Below, piece after piece: positions 25,795 through 34,762 of a DNA stretch of 64,000 bases. Source of the DNA: Sphingobacterium arenae (GTDB taxonomy: Bacteria > Bacteroidota > Bacteroidia > Sphingobacteriales > Sphingobacteriaceae); NCBI RefSeq assembly GCF_014692505.1, contig NZ_JACNYK010000001.1, forward strand, positions 62,001-126,000. Reading direction: 5' to 3'. Within the stretch, counting starts at the first letter, position 1; each line of letters starts with the position of its first letter. A program made the translations under genes and the position numbers. The notes under the pieces were generated by a model. It did no database searches. It saw only the letters and a list, made by a program, of their open reading frames with translations, and was not told the DNA's origin.

Positions 25795-26580
25795 TTATCG
25801 GGTTCTTTTCAGGATGTCTTCCGCTATCTCCACATCGGAACGGCCGCCTTCAAATTCCGGCAAACCGGGACTGTCGCTTTGCAAGCCGTCAAGGCTACTG
25901 GATAAGGACAGGAATTTGGCGGCATAGCTCTTTTTGGCTTCCCATGTGGCAAGCAGTTTCCGGTGTTCCATCAGCATGCGGTGGTATGCCAGTATCCGGC
26001 TGCCCCGGTCGAGGGTCGTCCGTCGGGCGGCTTCCAACCGCTCTTTTAGTTCCAGTCGCTCATTGGTGTACCATTCATAAACCCCCTTTTGTTGCAGGTA
26101 ATCTTTTATTTCCGGGGCAATTCCCTGCATGGCGTCGGTTTCCGTGCTTTCAAGCAGTGGGTTAAATTCTTTTCGATAGTACAGAAACCACAGGGGGTCG
26201 GCATCTGTGAGCAGACCGGAATAATTCGCGGCCTCGGTGACGGCCACGTTCCTGAGTGTATCCGCGTGTTTTTTATATGCCTCGTCCGTCTGTTGCATGG
26301 CCAGTACCATGCCCATCCGTAGGGTCTGTGGGCCTGGACCGCTCAACGGCCGTCTGTCGGTCTTCGGATAATTGGGATGCAATGCCCAAGTGATCCAATA
26401 TTGGTAGTTGAGACTAAGAAAACCTTTGGTAGGAGTGAATTTCTTGCGATCCCATTGTTTATGGACCATGCGTTCCTGCTGGTGCACGATATGTTTGTCG
26501 GTCTGGCGCTTTACGTTCTGCCCCAATGTTTCCGCGATCGGACACAGGCACAGCAGCCAAATGATAGCGTGTGTTTTCAT
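25795..26580 (-). CDS. Exported conjugation accessory protein
   Basis: I start this gene at the ATG at 26580 (MKTHAIIWLLCLCPIAETLG; 261 residues), which begins a good signal peptide and lies two bases after the preceding gene's stop. A longer frame from 26697 would overlap that gene by over 100 bases. The mature part is helical and charged (SLNYQYWITWALHPNYPKTDRRPLSG is a recognisable block of transfer-operon proteins that precede traJ; DUF5045-like, low certainty). The C-terminus ends in an acidic helix. A role in the periplasmic part of the transfer machinery is inferred from location. Confidence 0.7.
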   Translation of the reverse strand: MKTHAIIWLLCLCPIAETLGQNVKRQTDKHIVHQQERMVHKQWDRKKFTPTKGFLSLNYQYWITWALHPNYPKTDRRPLSGPGPQTLRMGMVLAMQQTDEAYKKHADTLRNVAVTEAANYSGLLTDADPLWFLYYRKEFNPLLESTETDAMQGIAPEIKDYLQQKGVYEWYTNERLELKERLEAARRTTLDRGSRILAYHRMLMEHRKLLATWEAKKSYAAKFLSLSSSLDGLQSDSPGLPEFEGGRSDVEIAEDILKRTR

Positions 26581-26582
26581 GT

Positions 26583-27257
26583 TCAGTCTTCGATTAGGTA
26601 ATAGTAACGTATGATTTCGTCCGCTTTGCGTTTGTCCATATTGATAAAATTGCGGTATGGGTTTGCCGTTTTGAGTGCCCCGTTTATCTTTGCCCAATAC
26701 ATCGACCTTTCCATGCTGAATACGAGCGCGCGTATCACTTTCAATTCCAGAATGATTTTCCGCATGAGCTGGTCCCTTTTCTCGTAGTCCATCAGAACGT
26801 TCTTTCCCTCTTGCAGAACGAAACCGGAGACATCTGCCGCAAGTTGCATCCCCCTGTTTTTAAGTTGCAGGGCAACGTCCTCGGCAAAGAGCAACAACCA
26901 GGGTTCTCCTTTGGCAGTTTCCAGCATCTTCGCGCTGTGCGAGCCGATGTCCTGGACAAGTCTTGCGATATGGAGTGCGGAACGGCCTGATTTCAATGCC
27001 TCGTCCACTTCCGTCAGTGCTCGGTGTATCATTTGCTGAACCAGCACCACGGAAGAAAGGTTGACGTTGATGTCGTCGATCCGTCCGCGGATATTGCCGA
27101 GCATATTGTTGTGCGCCTGCTCCGAAACCAGCCTTACCGCACCGTTTTCGTTCACGATGGCGAGATGCTTGGCGTCGTAGATAATGGTCACGTAGCTTTG
27201 CCCAAAGGCGAGGGTTGAAAGACAGATAAAGACCGTCGTTATGAGTTGGGTTTTCAT
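26583..27257 (-). CDS. TraI-like exported conjugation protein, paralogue 3
   Basis: This protein is 224 residues with a signal peptide (about 1-19). It ends in the motif NPYRNFINMDKRKADEIIRYYYLIED, shared with the two genes upstream, and has LLLFAEDVALQLKNRGMQLAADVSGFVL in common with the first paralogue. It is more similar to paralogue 1 than to paralogue 2. In Bacteroidota transfer operons TraI (DUF4141-like) is a small exported protein between traG and traJ; I assign that family from order and appearance. The start overlaps the previous gene by four bases. The role is probably structural, in the periplasm. Confidence 0.68.
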   Translation of the reverse strand: MKTQLITTVFICLSTLAFGQSYVTIIYDAKHLAIVNENGAVRLVSEQAHNNMLGNIRGRIDDINVNLSSVVLVQQMIHRALTEVDEALKSGRSALHIARLVQDIGSHSAKMLETAKGEPWLLLFAEDVALQLKNRGMQLAADVSGFVLQEGKNVLMDYEKRDQLMRKIILELKVIRALVFSMERSMYWAKINGALKTANPYRNFINMDKRKADEIIRYYYLIED

Positions 27258-27913
27258 GGCTTAAATTCCTCCAATTGCCTTAAGATGTTATCGACTATGC
27301 GCTTATCTTCGTTGATGAAATCCGCAAAGGGGTTCAGGGATTCCAGCATTTTTTTTCGCGTGGAATAATACATCGTGTTGGCAAGGCCGCGGGATGCACC
27401 GGCTATCAACCTAAGTTCCTGTAGGACGTGGCCGTACAATATCCTGCGGTCGCTGGCTTTCATCTGGTTCAGGTCTCCGATACTGATAAACAGTCCGGTA
27501 AGGTAGCGAGCCAACTGTATGGCTTTTCCCGCCATATCCCTTTCGGCATCGATGGCGAGCGGCAGAAATTCGGGATGCGCGGAAACAATATCCACGATCC
27601 TGTTCTGTTGGTTGATGATCTCGGTGACGACCGGTGCGGATTCAATCCCTATGCTAAGGCTTTGAAGGGCCATGCCCAGGGTCTGGAAACGGCTGTGCAA
27701 TTGCCGGTAACGGTCTTTGAGCCTTGAGGTTTCCCCGCGGTTCACCGTCTCATTTGCCGTAGTGACGGCCTGGCGGTTCCGTGCAGTGACCTGGCGGTCG
27801 TATTCGTCTTTGCTGTGTTCCACCAATTGATGGAGCAGTTCCACGTTGAGCTGTGCATTTGCCTGGGCCAGGATGATGACCAATGGCAATAGGGTCAGGA
27901 CAATATACTTCAT
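27254..27913 (-). CDS. TraI-like exported conjugation protein, paralogue 2 (divergent)
   Basis: This 219-residue protein has a signal peptide ending ILAQANAQ and a long central helical region (about 25-110, with QLHSRFQTLGMALQSLSIGIES). Its C-terminus SLNPFADFINEDKRIVDNILRQLEEF matches the terminal motif of its two neighbours. The middle has diverged, and it lacks the LLLFAE block. It overlaps both neighbours by four bases (ATGA), so all three are translated as a coupled unit. Together they may form a hetero-oligomer; this is an inference. Confidence 0.66.
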   Translation of the reverse strand: MKYIVLTLLPLVIILAQANAQLNVELLHQLVEHSKDEYDRQVTARNRQAVTTANETVNRGETSRLKDRYRQLHSRFQTLGMALQSLSIGIESAPVVTEIINQQNRIVDIVSAHPEFLPLAIDAERDMAGKAIQLARYLTGLFISIGDLNQMKASDRRILYGHVLQELRLIAGASRGLANTMYYSTRKKMLESLNPFADFINEDKRIVDNILRQLEEFKP

Positions 27914-28572
27914 CGTTTGACCAGTCTTGAATTGCGGATGACGTCGTCGGCAATCCGCTTATCGATGTTGATAAATCCGGCGTATGGATTGAGGGAATTG
28001 AGGATACCGCGCTGCTTTGCCCAATACATGCTTCTGTGCATGCCGTAGGCCACACCGCGCAGGATCGTTAATTCCGTATGTATACGGTTCAGCAGCTTTG
28101 CCCTTTCGCCCGAATCCATCAGGTTATCCTTTCCGCCTTTTAGCACAAAAGCGCTGACTTCGGTTGCCAGATTGGTTGCCCTCGTCTTAAATTCCCGTGC
28201 GCCCGCTTCGGCAAAAAGCAGGAGCGCGGGGTTTCCACTGGCGATATTCATCGCCTTTTCCACGTCGCTGATGATATCAAGGGAGATATCGGCTATGTCT
28301 TTTACCGTCAGCAGGGACCGGACTACCGCGGAGACTTCGCTCAACCCTTTGTAAATCTTATCCTGCAAGTCGTTTACGATCAGGAGTTGGCCGGTGACGG
28401 CCATCTGCCCACGCTGGATAAGCGTGAGGTTGTCGTTCACGTTATTGAGCTGGCTGTTCATTATCCCAGCATGTACGCCCGTGGCTGCCGCAACGGCGGG
28501 ATCGACATAAATCTGCCCCCTGGCAAAGCAGGAAGTTAGGGACAGGATCGATATGATGATAATTCGTTTCAT
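27910..28572 (-). CDS. TraI-like exported conjugation protein, paralogue 1
   Basis: This 220-residue protein has a signal peptide (about 1-19, SILSLTSCFARGQ; the Cys could make it a lipoprotein, but the lipobox is poor). It then has a helical body with GNPALLLFAEAGAREFKTRATNLATEVSAFVLKGG and the terminal motif NPYAGFINIDKRIADDVIRN. The motif block recurs in the two downstream genes, showing a local triplication. It overlaps the traG stop by four bases. By position and size it is the best match to TraI of Bacteroidota conjugative transposons. Confidence 0.7.
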   Translation of the reverse strand: MKRIIIISILSLTSCFARGQIYVDPAVAAATGVHAGIMNSQLNNVNDNLTLIQRGQMAVTGQLLIVNDLQDKIYKGLSEVSAVVRSLLTVKDIADISLDIISDVEKAMNIASGNPALLLFAEAGAREFKTRATNLATEVSAFVLKGGKDNLMDSGERAKLLNRIHTELTILRGVAYGMHRSMYWAKQRGILNSLNPYAGFINIDKRIADDVIRNSRLVKR

Positions 28573-31331
28573 GTAAAGTCTGGTTTAAAGTATTCCTTCG
28601 ATGAATTGGCGGGAGCACTGTCCTCGTTCACCCGCTGTACAAAATCGCCCAACGCAAGACCGCTTTTTTCCATGTCGGATACGAATGCGGTCAGTGCAGC
28701 CTGGTAGCCTCCGTAATGTTTGGCATAAATCTCAACAGCACTTTTTTCGGGTTTTTCAGTCGTGAAAGCCAGATGGTGGTAAATGCTGACTTCCACGCCG
28801 TACACTTCACCTCTATTTCCACGCCGGATATAGAACTCGTTGAACCGGGCGCGGCCGTCTTTGTTGTCCAGTCGGTTGATCGTGAAAATCTTCTTTTGCT
28901 CCGCTTCATCGATGGACAGCAATTCAGCAACCTTCCTAAAATCAGCTTCGTTCTGTTGCAACAGGATGATGGTATCCGAGTTGTTGATGATACTGTCCTT
29001 GATAATGGGGTTACCGATGATGTCGTTGATCTCTTGTGTCACCTCGATGATCTCACCCCAGAACTTCCGTACGGTTTTGTTCAGGTAGAGCAGGAAATTT
29101 GCCATCATGGGTGATGAAATGGCCCGCCAGGCTTCTTCCAGTATGAGCGTCTTTCTGCGGTTTTTGCGGTGGCGCATTTTTTGGATGAACAGATCCATGA
29201 TGATGAGCGTCACGATGGGTAGCAGCGTTTTGTTACTCTGGATATTGTCTATTTCGTAAACTATAAAACGTTCGCTGAACAGCGATTGGTCGGCAGCCTC
29301 ATTCAGAATGGCTTCATATTCGCCCCCTTTGTAAAATTTCTTTAATACAAAGCGGAACTCTTCCACATCAAAGGATATACTTTCCTCATTCCTTATATCG
29401 GGGATTTTCCGAATGGCAAATTCATAAAAGGAATTAAAGTCCAGTTTGGGAATGTGGTTTTCATCGTAAACGGTTCTGGCAGCATCAGTAGCAGCAGCGA
29501 TTTCGGCCTCGTATTTTTCATGGAAAATGTCTGGATACACCTTTTTGACACCCGGTCTGTGGTATTTGGTTGTTAGATGACCATCGATAGGAACGGTGTC
29601 TTTCGATGTTTCATTTATTGTCGATAAAGAATCCGTTTCCTTTCCAAATTCATCTGCGTCGATAACGCTGATGCGCAATATTTCCCTCACCTTTCTTTCA
29701 ATGGCTTGTCTTTCCTTTTCGGAAAGTCCAGTAAAACCTTTATCTGAAAAGTACTGACTGTAGTAAGCTGATATTACATTGGAAATTACATCGCGCTCCA
29801 CGGTAGTAACGGTACCCTCGGAACCTTTCCAGAGCAGGGACACCAGCGTAACCAAAAAATCCTTTTTCTCGATATTGTATTCGTCTTCGCTGATGGCAAA
29901 GGGATTCATGGTGATTGGCTTTTCCTCCGAATAGGTGATGTATTTGCCTCCATAGGTACTGCAAAGGCCGGAATAGGAATGCCCTACGTCAACGATCACC
30001 ACATCCATGTTATATTGCAGGTATTGCTGGACGATGGTATTGATGGCATAGCTCTTGCCCGTTCCCGATGCGCCCAACACAAACCGATTGCGATTCTTTA
30101 TGCGCCCCGTACGCATAACAAGGTCCGATGGGTCAATGGCCACGGGCACCCCTTGACGGTCGGTAAATCTTAGCAGAAAGTCGGATGGTTCGTCGGTCGG
30201 CAGCCGCTCTTTGAAAAAGAAGCAAAGGGCGGCATCGGCGGTGGTCAGGAACCAGTCGTATTTTTTCAGTTCCACGCCATTTCCGGGCAGGGCGCAACGG
30301 AACAACTCCAATTGATTGTAGGCATTGCGTGAGGGTATGATGCCCTGTTGGAAAAGTGCGGCTTCGATAAAGTTGGCCGTTTTGTCTATCCTGTCCGTAT
30401 CCGTGGATACGATCATGGAATAATGGGCGTTCACTAACAGCTGGTTGTCGCGGGCCACGTCCACAAGCAAGCGGTCGATGTCCTCTACGCACATCAGATT
30501 GGCAGGATCGGGTACGCTCGAATGCCTTTTGCGCTTCACTTCGAGTTTGCCCAATGTGACCTGCTGGTTCGGTATCTCCAACAGCTGGTTATAGATAATG
30601 GCACGATAACCGGGGACATGGTGCAGGAAAAACAGGTTGTCCACCGGAAAATCGCGCATACCGTTTGTTTCCGTCCGGGAAGTGAACGCGCCGACCTTTT
30701 CCGGCAGATCGACGGAATCCGTATTGACCATGCTGATGCAACGGATGGCCCTGTCGCCTATGTGCAATCCGCGGTCTACGCAACGGAGATTGTCCAGTGA
30801 AATATGGGGCTGCTCGAATTCCATTCCGAGCACCCTGTTTACAAAGCGGTTTATTTCCGCTTCCGTAAGGTATGATGGGCCCAGAGCGGCTCCCGAAAGC
30901 AGGTCATGGACTTTGGCCATGTTTTGGCCGAAAGTGACCAGCACCTTTTTGTCATACGTATAGAACGTTCCCCTTTTTACCTGACGGGTAACGGTCAGGT
31001 AGGTCCTGATCTCCGTGTATTCCCGACCTTCGAAATGTTCCTGGTATTTCTGCTGCAAAAATTCGGATGCTGGTTCGGGCCTGTATTTCCATCTGATGAA
31101 TACATCCTGTTTCTGGATGATATGCCCCTCGCCGAGTATCTTTATCGCATTGAGCAGTACCTGCTGGAAAACGGTGTAGGCTTCGGGTTCGGCGCCGTAC
31201 TGCAATACGGGATTGGTCAGCCGGATGACGACTGAAAAATCACCACGGTTGCCGTACAGAATCGGCATTCCCTGATAATGGTCGATGCCCGCGTACGGCA
31301 TCTCAAAAGCTGTCTTTCTCTCTGTTCTCAT
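28569..31331 (-). CDS. traG: Conjugative transfer ATPase TraG (VirB4-like)
   Basis: This 920-residue protein powers assembly of the conjugation channel. The N-terminal TraG_N domain (about 10-320) includes RKTAFEMPYAGIDHYQGMPILYG. The C-terminal ATPase carries Walker A LGASGTGKSYAI (Lys426), the following strand VVIVDVGHSYSGLCSTYGGKYI, and Walker B KTLILEEAWRAI with the motif IEVTQEINDII. Length and domain order are those of TraG of Bacteroidota conjugative transposons. A charged insertion (about 560-640) lies between the Walker motifs. The start overlaps the end of traF by 29 bases, so coupling is tight. Confidence 0.95.
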   Translation of the reverse strand: MRTERKTAFEMPYAGIDHYQGMPILYGNRGDFSVVIRLTNPVLQYGAEPEAYTVFQQVLLNAIKILGEGHIIQKQDVFIRWKYRPEPASEFLQQKYQEHFEGREYTEIRTYLTVTRQVKRGTFYTYDKKVLVTFGQNMAKVHDLLSGAALGPSYLTEAEINRFVNRVLGMEFEQPHISLDNLRCVDRGLHIGDRAIRCISMVNTDSVDLPEKVGAFTSRTETNGMRDFPVDNLFFLHHVPGYRAIIYNQLLEIPNQQVTLGKLEVKRKRHSSVPDPANLMCVEDIDRLLVDVARDNQLLVNAHYSMIVSTDTDRIDKTANFIEAALFQQGIIPSRNAYNQLELFRCALPGNGVELKKYDWFLTTADAALCFFFKERLPTDEPSDFLLRFTDRQGVPVAIDPSDLVMRTGRIKNRNRFVLGASGTGKSYAINTIVQQYLQYNMDVVIVDVGHSYSGLCSTYGGKYITYSEEKPITMNPFAISEDEYNIEKKDFLVTLVSLLWKGSEGTVTTVERDVISNVISAYYSQYFSDKGFTGLSEKERQAIERKVREILRISVIDADEFGKETDSLSTINETSKDTVPIDGHLTTKYHRPGVKKVYPDIFHEKYEAEIAAATDAARTVYDENHIPKLDFNSFYEFAIRKIPDIRNEESISFDVEEFRFVLKKFYKGGEYEAILNEAADQSLFSERFIVYEIDNIQSNKTLLPIVTLIIMDLFIQKMRHRKNRRKTLILEEAWRAISSPMMANFLLYLNKTVRKFWGEIIEVTQEINDIIGNPIIKDSIINNSDTIILLQQNEADFRKVAELLSIDEAEQKKIFTINRLDNKDGRARFNEFYIRRGNRGEVYGVEVSIYHHLAFTTEKPEKSAVEIYAKHYGGYQAALTAFVSDMEKSGLALGDFVQRVNEDSAPANSSKEYFKPDFT

Positions 31332-31614
31332 AGCTGATCGATAAATTGGCGGGATGGATGAATGCGCCGCGGTGGCGGGTCTTGTCGTGCAGGCCGTCTT
31401 TCTGCCTCATGAATGTATAGGCAAGTCCTGCACCCATGAAGGTAATGGTCGCGAAGCTTCCGAGGAACATATTGGTCAGTGCGCCGATAAGGCCGCCAGC
31501 GGCCAGACCACCGATAAGGGAGCCTATGCCCCAATAGATAAACTTGCCCTTAAAACCGCGGTAAATAAGGGGCTTTTGCAGCCCCTTATAGATTGGATAA
31601 CGCCCGCGGGTCAT
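31303..31614 (-). CDS. traF: TraF-like membrane protein (DUF4133)
   Basis: This 103-residue protein starts at the ATG at 31614 (MTRGRYPIYKGLQKPLIYRG). It has two close membrane helices (about 26-45 and 48-66, GSLIGGLAAGGLIGALTNMF and FATITFMGAGLAYTFM). The N-terminal YPIYKGLQKPLIYRGFKGKFI block is typical of DUF4133/TraF proteins, which have a VirB3-like plan and sit directly before the VirB4-like ATPase, as here. The start overlaps the DUF4134 stop (ATGA) and the end overlaps traG by 29 bases. An open frame extends to 32073, but the upstream part is a shadow of the neighbouring gene. Confidence 0.86.
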   Translation of the reverse strand: MTRGRYPIYKGLQKPLIYRGFKGKFIYWGIGSLIGGLAAGGLIGALTNMFLGSFATITFMGAGLAYTFMRQKDGLHDKTRHRGAFIHPANLSISYENREKDSF

Positions 31615-31919
31615 ACGCCGAAAAACGCTTTGATGACCACCGACACGAGTACCAAGAACAGGCAGGAACCTCCCCACGACATCAGCTCTTTGTTGATATC
31701 CTGATCTCCGCTGTTCCACTTGATGTATACCCGTATTCCGCCTATGAGCCCGACCACGGCGCCGATTGCGAGAATGAGGGTGGAAATCGGATCGACATAG
31801 CTGGTGAGCGAGGATGTGGCGGCATCGATACCCACGGTACCGCCCTGTGCGAAAGTTGATTTGGCCGCGAAAAGCGATAGCGCGGCCGCAGTGAGCAGTT
31901 TTTTGGTGCTTACAGTCAT
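31611..31919 (-). CDS. traE: TraE-like small membrane protein (DUF4134), copy 2
   Basis: This 102-residue protein has a signal-like N-terminal helix (about 8-25) and two membrane helices (about 44-62 and 83-101). The motif GAVVGLIGGIRVYIKWNSGDQDINKELMSWGGSCLFL is diagnostic of DUF4134, which has a VirB2/pilin-like plan. It is a paralogue of the gene just upstream (31962-32264). Two DUF4134 genes in tandem before TraF/TraG is a common Bacteroidota layout, and they may form different subunits of the pilus or channel. Confidence 0.88.
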   Translation of the reverse strand: MTVSTKKLLTAAALSLFAAKSTFAQGGTVGIDAATSSLTSYVDPISTLILAIGAVVGLIGGIRVYIKWNSGDQDINKELMSWGGSCLFLVLVSVVIKAFFGV

Positions 31920-31961
31920 AGAAATAAAGAATTAAGGGTGAATGGAAAAATGATGGGTCTG

Positions 31962-32264
31962 TCAATGTACCCCGTAAAGGGCTTTGAGTGCGGCACCGAC
32001 AAGGGAAAGGAACAGGCATGAGAAGAACCATCCCATGACCTGCGCGTCGATGTGGTGCTTGCCGGATTGCCAATTATTGTATACCCTCAACCCGCCCAAC
32101 AGCCCGCAGACAGCACCGATGACCAGGGCAAGGTCGGAGAAGCTGAAATACCAGTCGTTGACTTCTTTGGTTACCTTCTCAAACTCGTCAAGGCCGGGCT
32201 GTGCGGAAACGGAGAGGGTGAAGAACAGGAAAATTGGCACGATTAGAAATCGAATTGGTTGCAT
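31962..32264 (-). CDS. TraE-like small membrane protein (DUF4134), copy 1
   Basis: This 100-residue protein has a signal peptide (about 1-21, ending SVSAQ) and two membrane helices. The block GAVCGLLGGLRVYNNWQSGKHHIDAQVMGWFFSCLFL aligns directly with the downstream DUF4134 protein. The mature N-terminus is acidic (PGLDEFEKVTKEVNDWY) and differs from copy 2. A 42-base gap separates the two copies. By family it is a pilin/VirB2-like component of the transfer apparatus. Confidence 0.87.
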   Translation of the reverse strand: MQPIRFLIVPIFLFFTLSVSAQPGLDEFEKVTKEVNDWYFSFSDLALVIGAVCGLLGGLRVYNNWQSGKHHIDAQVMGWFFSCLFLSLVGAALKALYGVH

Positions 32265-32271
32265 GCTGGAT

Positions 32272-32592
32272 TCAATAAGGTATGGCTTTGGTAAATTCGA
32301 TCACGTCATTCTGGGCGAGTGACAGCAGTGTTTTTAAGTTTACCCCGCCGGTGGATTGCAGGGGACCGGATGAGATAACGGGATTTTCAGTACCAGCCAT
32401 AGGTTCCCTTTCGGCTATGGGTGGGTTGGGGACGACCGCTTCGGGTAGGCTGTCATCGGAAAATACCAATTCGTTCCCGTCATCGATTTTGACCGGGGCG
32501 CGGCGTCCGATAAACAGGTCAAACAATAGGTTCAGGGCATAATAGATGCCATAGATGGCGGTGATGCCGATCAGGAATTGTGTCCAGTTCAT
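32272..32592 (-). CDS. Small membrane-anchored protein of the transfer operon
   Basis: This 106-residue protein has one N-terminal membrane helix (about 5-26, QFLIGITAIYGIYYALNLLFDLF), followed by a Pro/Ser-rich, probably disordered linker and a short C-terminal segment GGVNLKTLLSLAQNDVIEFTKAIPY. Short proteins of this plan occur between the ParA/DUF3408 genes and the DUF4134 genes in Bacteroidota elements (sometimes called TraC or TraD); I do not assign a name. It overlaps the DUF3408-like gene by four bases and ends seven bases before the next start. Confidence 0.68.
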   Translation of the reverse strand: MNWTQFLIGITAIYGIYYALNLLFDLFIGRRAPVKIDDGNELVFSDDSLPEAVVPNPPIAEREPMAGTENPVISSGPLQSTGGVNLKTLLSLAQNDVIEFTKAIPY

Positions 32593-32939
32593 AGATCAAG
32601 TGTTTTGAGATGTTCTTTAATGTATCGGGTAAGTTCGGGGTGCTCCTTTAGGAACACGTGCAGGCTGTAGGAGATGATCTTATTCATATCGATGCCTTTG
32701 GTTACTTTTAGTTGTTTGAGCAAGAAAACGGTCTTGTCGTCCAGGCGGATCAGTAGCTTTTCCCTTCCGGTCAGTTCATGGCTCAGGATGTTTTCAAACA
32801 GGTGTTTCAGTGGTTCTTCCGTTTTTTTCTTCGCGGTACGGTTTTTATCCTGTGCGGTTGCTTTGTCCGGTGTACCCGACTGTTTGTCTTTCCTGATGGA
32901 ATCGCGCAGCTCGTCGGCCAGGCTCTTTATTCCGCTCAT
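32589..32939 (-). CDS. DUF3408/TraB-like DNA-binding partner of ParA
   Basis: This is a 116-residue soluble protein. The N-terminal half (1-50) is charged and probably flexible. The C-terminal half (about 55-116: REKLLIRLDDKTVFLLKQLKVTKGIDMNKIISYSLHVFLKEHPEL) looks like a ribbon-helix-helix DUF3408 domain. It follows the ParA-like gene with a four-base overlap, the usual ParA-ParB-like arrangement in these elements, so a role in element partition or regulation of transfer is likely. The DNA site is not known. Confidence 0.75.
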   Translation of the reverse strand: MSGIKSLADELRDSIRKDKQSGTPDKATAQDKNRTAKKKTEEPLKHLFENILSHELTGREKLLIRLDDKTVFLLKQLKVTKGIDMNKIISYSLHVFLKEHPELTRYIKEHLKTLDL

Positions 32940-33571
32940 GACGGATCCTCCTTGGTGATGTATTGCTCATAGAGCTGATCGAGCAGGGGAATCACGACAG
33001 GATACAGGATGATCGGTGTCTGGAACGTGTTGATCCGCTGGAAGTCTATGCGGTCCGGCAGGCCGTTAGCTACCGCGCCGAAGGCCCGCAATACCTTTTC
33101 GATTTCCGTGCGGGTTTCGTACTTGACGGTATTCTTTATGCGGTTCGGCACAAAGATGAGCGGGGCCCACTGGTTGATCTTGCCGAGCACCATGGCAAAC
33201 AGCAGTGTCGAGTCCACGGAAAATTCATCAAATGAGAACGGGCAGAGTACCATGTCGGCAGCGGCAAACACGGGGATCAGCCCGTCGTCGTCCATCTTGC
33301 CCGGCAGGTCCACGAGTACGATTTCATTGCGTACTTTTCCTAATTTCCGTTGCATCGCCGGGAAATGACCGAGGTCGGCAGGCACGATTTCGTACAGCGG
33401 GTCATTTTCGAGAATTTTTGCTTTTTCAGCTTTTGCCGACAGCGACTGTTGGTAGTCCATGTCCAACACGGTCACCTGCCGTCCACGTTCTCCGGCAAGG
33501 TAGTTGGCAAGCAGCAGGGTGAGCGTACTCTTTCCTGCACCGCCTTTTTGGTTTCCAATAAGTATGAGCAT
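32936..33571 (-). CDS. traA: ParA/MinD-family ATPase (TraA)
   Basis: This 211-residue ATPase has the deviant Walker A motif KGGAGKST (9-16), Walker A' strand VTVLDMDYQQSL and Walker B EIVLVDLPGKMDDDG. The small size and position immediately before the DUF3408-like gene fit TraA of Bacteroidota conjugative transposons. It should act in partitioning or positioning of the element during transfer. It begins 33 bases after the relaxase stop. Confidence 0.9.
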   Translation of the reverse strand: MLILIGNQKGGAGKSTLTLLLANYLAGERGRQVTVLDMDYQQSLSAKAEKAKILENDPLYEIVPADLGHFPAMQRKLGKVRNEIVLVDLPGKMDDDGLIPVFAAADMVLCPFSFDEFSVDSTLLFAMVLGKINQWAPLIFVPNRIKNTVKYETRTEIEKVLRAFGAVANGLPDRIDFQRINTFQTPIILYPVVIPLLDQLYEQYITKEDPS

Positions 33572-33604
33572 AATGCGTTGGGTTTTGTGTAGTTGTTGGG
33601 ATTG

Positions 33605-34762
33605 TCAACGGGTATTGGTCCGGGCCTTGCGCTTGCGCCTCCGGTTACGGCCGTGGATGGCCTCGTCATCGATGTCGTCGGAAATATCGATCTGGATACC
33701 GGGTGCCCATTGGGTTGTTGAGTACGTATGGCCGGCATCCGGGACGGTCTTTTCGGATGGATGCGTTTGCCCTTGTGTAGTAGGATCGGTCCCTTCCGTT
33801 TCGAGTGATATTTCGGGGGTGTCGTCGGGTGGTCCGATAAATTCCGCCAATGGCATGAGGTCTTTGCCTTTATAAACCATCTTTCTCGAATGGTCTATCA
33901 GGGTATAACCGTATGGTGGCTTGCCGTCCTTACCGTGGAATATGACCTGGACACCGAATTTTTCAGATAACATTTGTGCCATGCCGGAGGTGTAGCCGGA
34001 AAAAGCAACTGTTTTACCGCCTGGATGCGGGGCGGATATCGGAACGGCCGCCAGATCGTACTGGTTACGGTATTTGGCAAAGATGGCGCGGAGTTGTGCC
34101 AGCCGATTGATGTCCCTGTTGAAAAGACCGATTCGGGCATCCACTTTTTCGAGCGGAACAACGCCCTGTTGCTTGCCATAACGGCTTACAAGATAGTTGC
34201 CATCGGATAGCTTAAGGTTATACCCTTGTGCTTCAAGAATCATCATAAACTGCGCCCTGGTGTAGAAACTATAGGCGAGCGCTTTTTCAATATCCTTATC
34301 CGCCTGTTGCTTTTCGTCCAGTCCCATGATCCGGTTCAGCACTTCATAAGCACGTAGTTTCTCGTAGCTGTCGTTTATCTTTTTGCCGTTTTTGTCCACC
34401 CGTGTGGTTACCATGTGGATATGGTTGTTTGCCGTATCCTTATGGAATACCAAGAGGTAGGGCTGCCCACCGTACCCCATGCCGTCTAGCCATTTTTCGG
34501 CGATGGTGGTCAGCTCTTCCTTGCTATGTGACTGCCCCTTGCACGAAATGACGGCATGAAGCTGCGGGTATTTCGTCCGGCTACTGGCTGCTGATTGGGC
34601 CTCCAGGTAATTGACGTAATCCGCCGGGCGGAGATGTTGGAGGGCCTGCAAGGCCCCGAATCCCGACACCTTAATCAATTCGCCCTTGTCCTTGTCCACT
34701 TTGTCCGTATTGTAGCGCACCCCTCCAAAAGTTGCGGACTTTTCCAATATCTTGACGATCAT
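33605..34762 (-). CDS. mobB: Relaxase (MobB, MOBP-type mobilisation nuclease)
   Basis: This 385-residue relaxase nicks at oriT and pilots the single strand into the recipient. The N-terminal domain (about 1-200) carries the three-His metal motif: His107 in FHKD and His114/His116 in NNHIHMVTTRVD. Tyr17 (GGVRYNTDK) is a candidate nucleophile. The C-terminal part (250-385) is basic and disordered, ending in an Arg/Lys cluster. The start overlaps the MobA-like gene by four bases, and that gene overlaps the DNA methylase gene in the same way, so three proteins form one coupled unit. Confidence 0.93.
   Translation of the reverse strand: MIVKILEKSATFGGVRYNTDKVDKDKGELIKVSGFGALQALQHLRPADYVNYLEAQSAASSRTKYPQLHAVISCKGQSHSKEELTTIAEKWLDGMGYGGQPYLLVFHKDTANNHIHMVTTRVDKNGKKINDSYEKLRAYEVLNRIMGLDEKQQADKDIEKALAYSFYTRAQFMMILEAQGYNLKLSDGNYLVSRYGKQQGVVPLEKVDARIGLFNRDINRLAQLRAIFAKYRNQYDLAAVPISAPHPGGKTVAFSGYTSGMAQMLSEKFGVQVIFHGKDGKPPYGYTLIDHSRKMVYKGKDLMPLAEFIGPPDDTPEISLETEGTDPTTQGQTHPSEKTVPDAGHTYSTTQWAPGIQIDISDDIDDEAIHGRNRRRKRKARTNTR

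Noticed and set aside
31615-32073. Upstream extension of the traF frame to 32073
   Set aside because: The extension is out of frame with and covers both DUF4134 genes; the Arg/His-rich product is a shadow, while the ATG at 31614 starts a normal DUF4133 protein.
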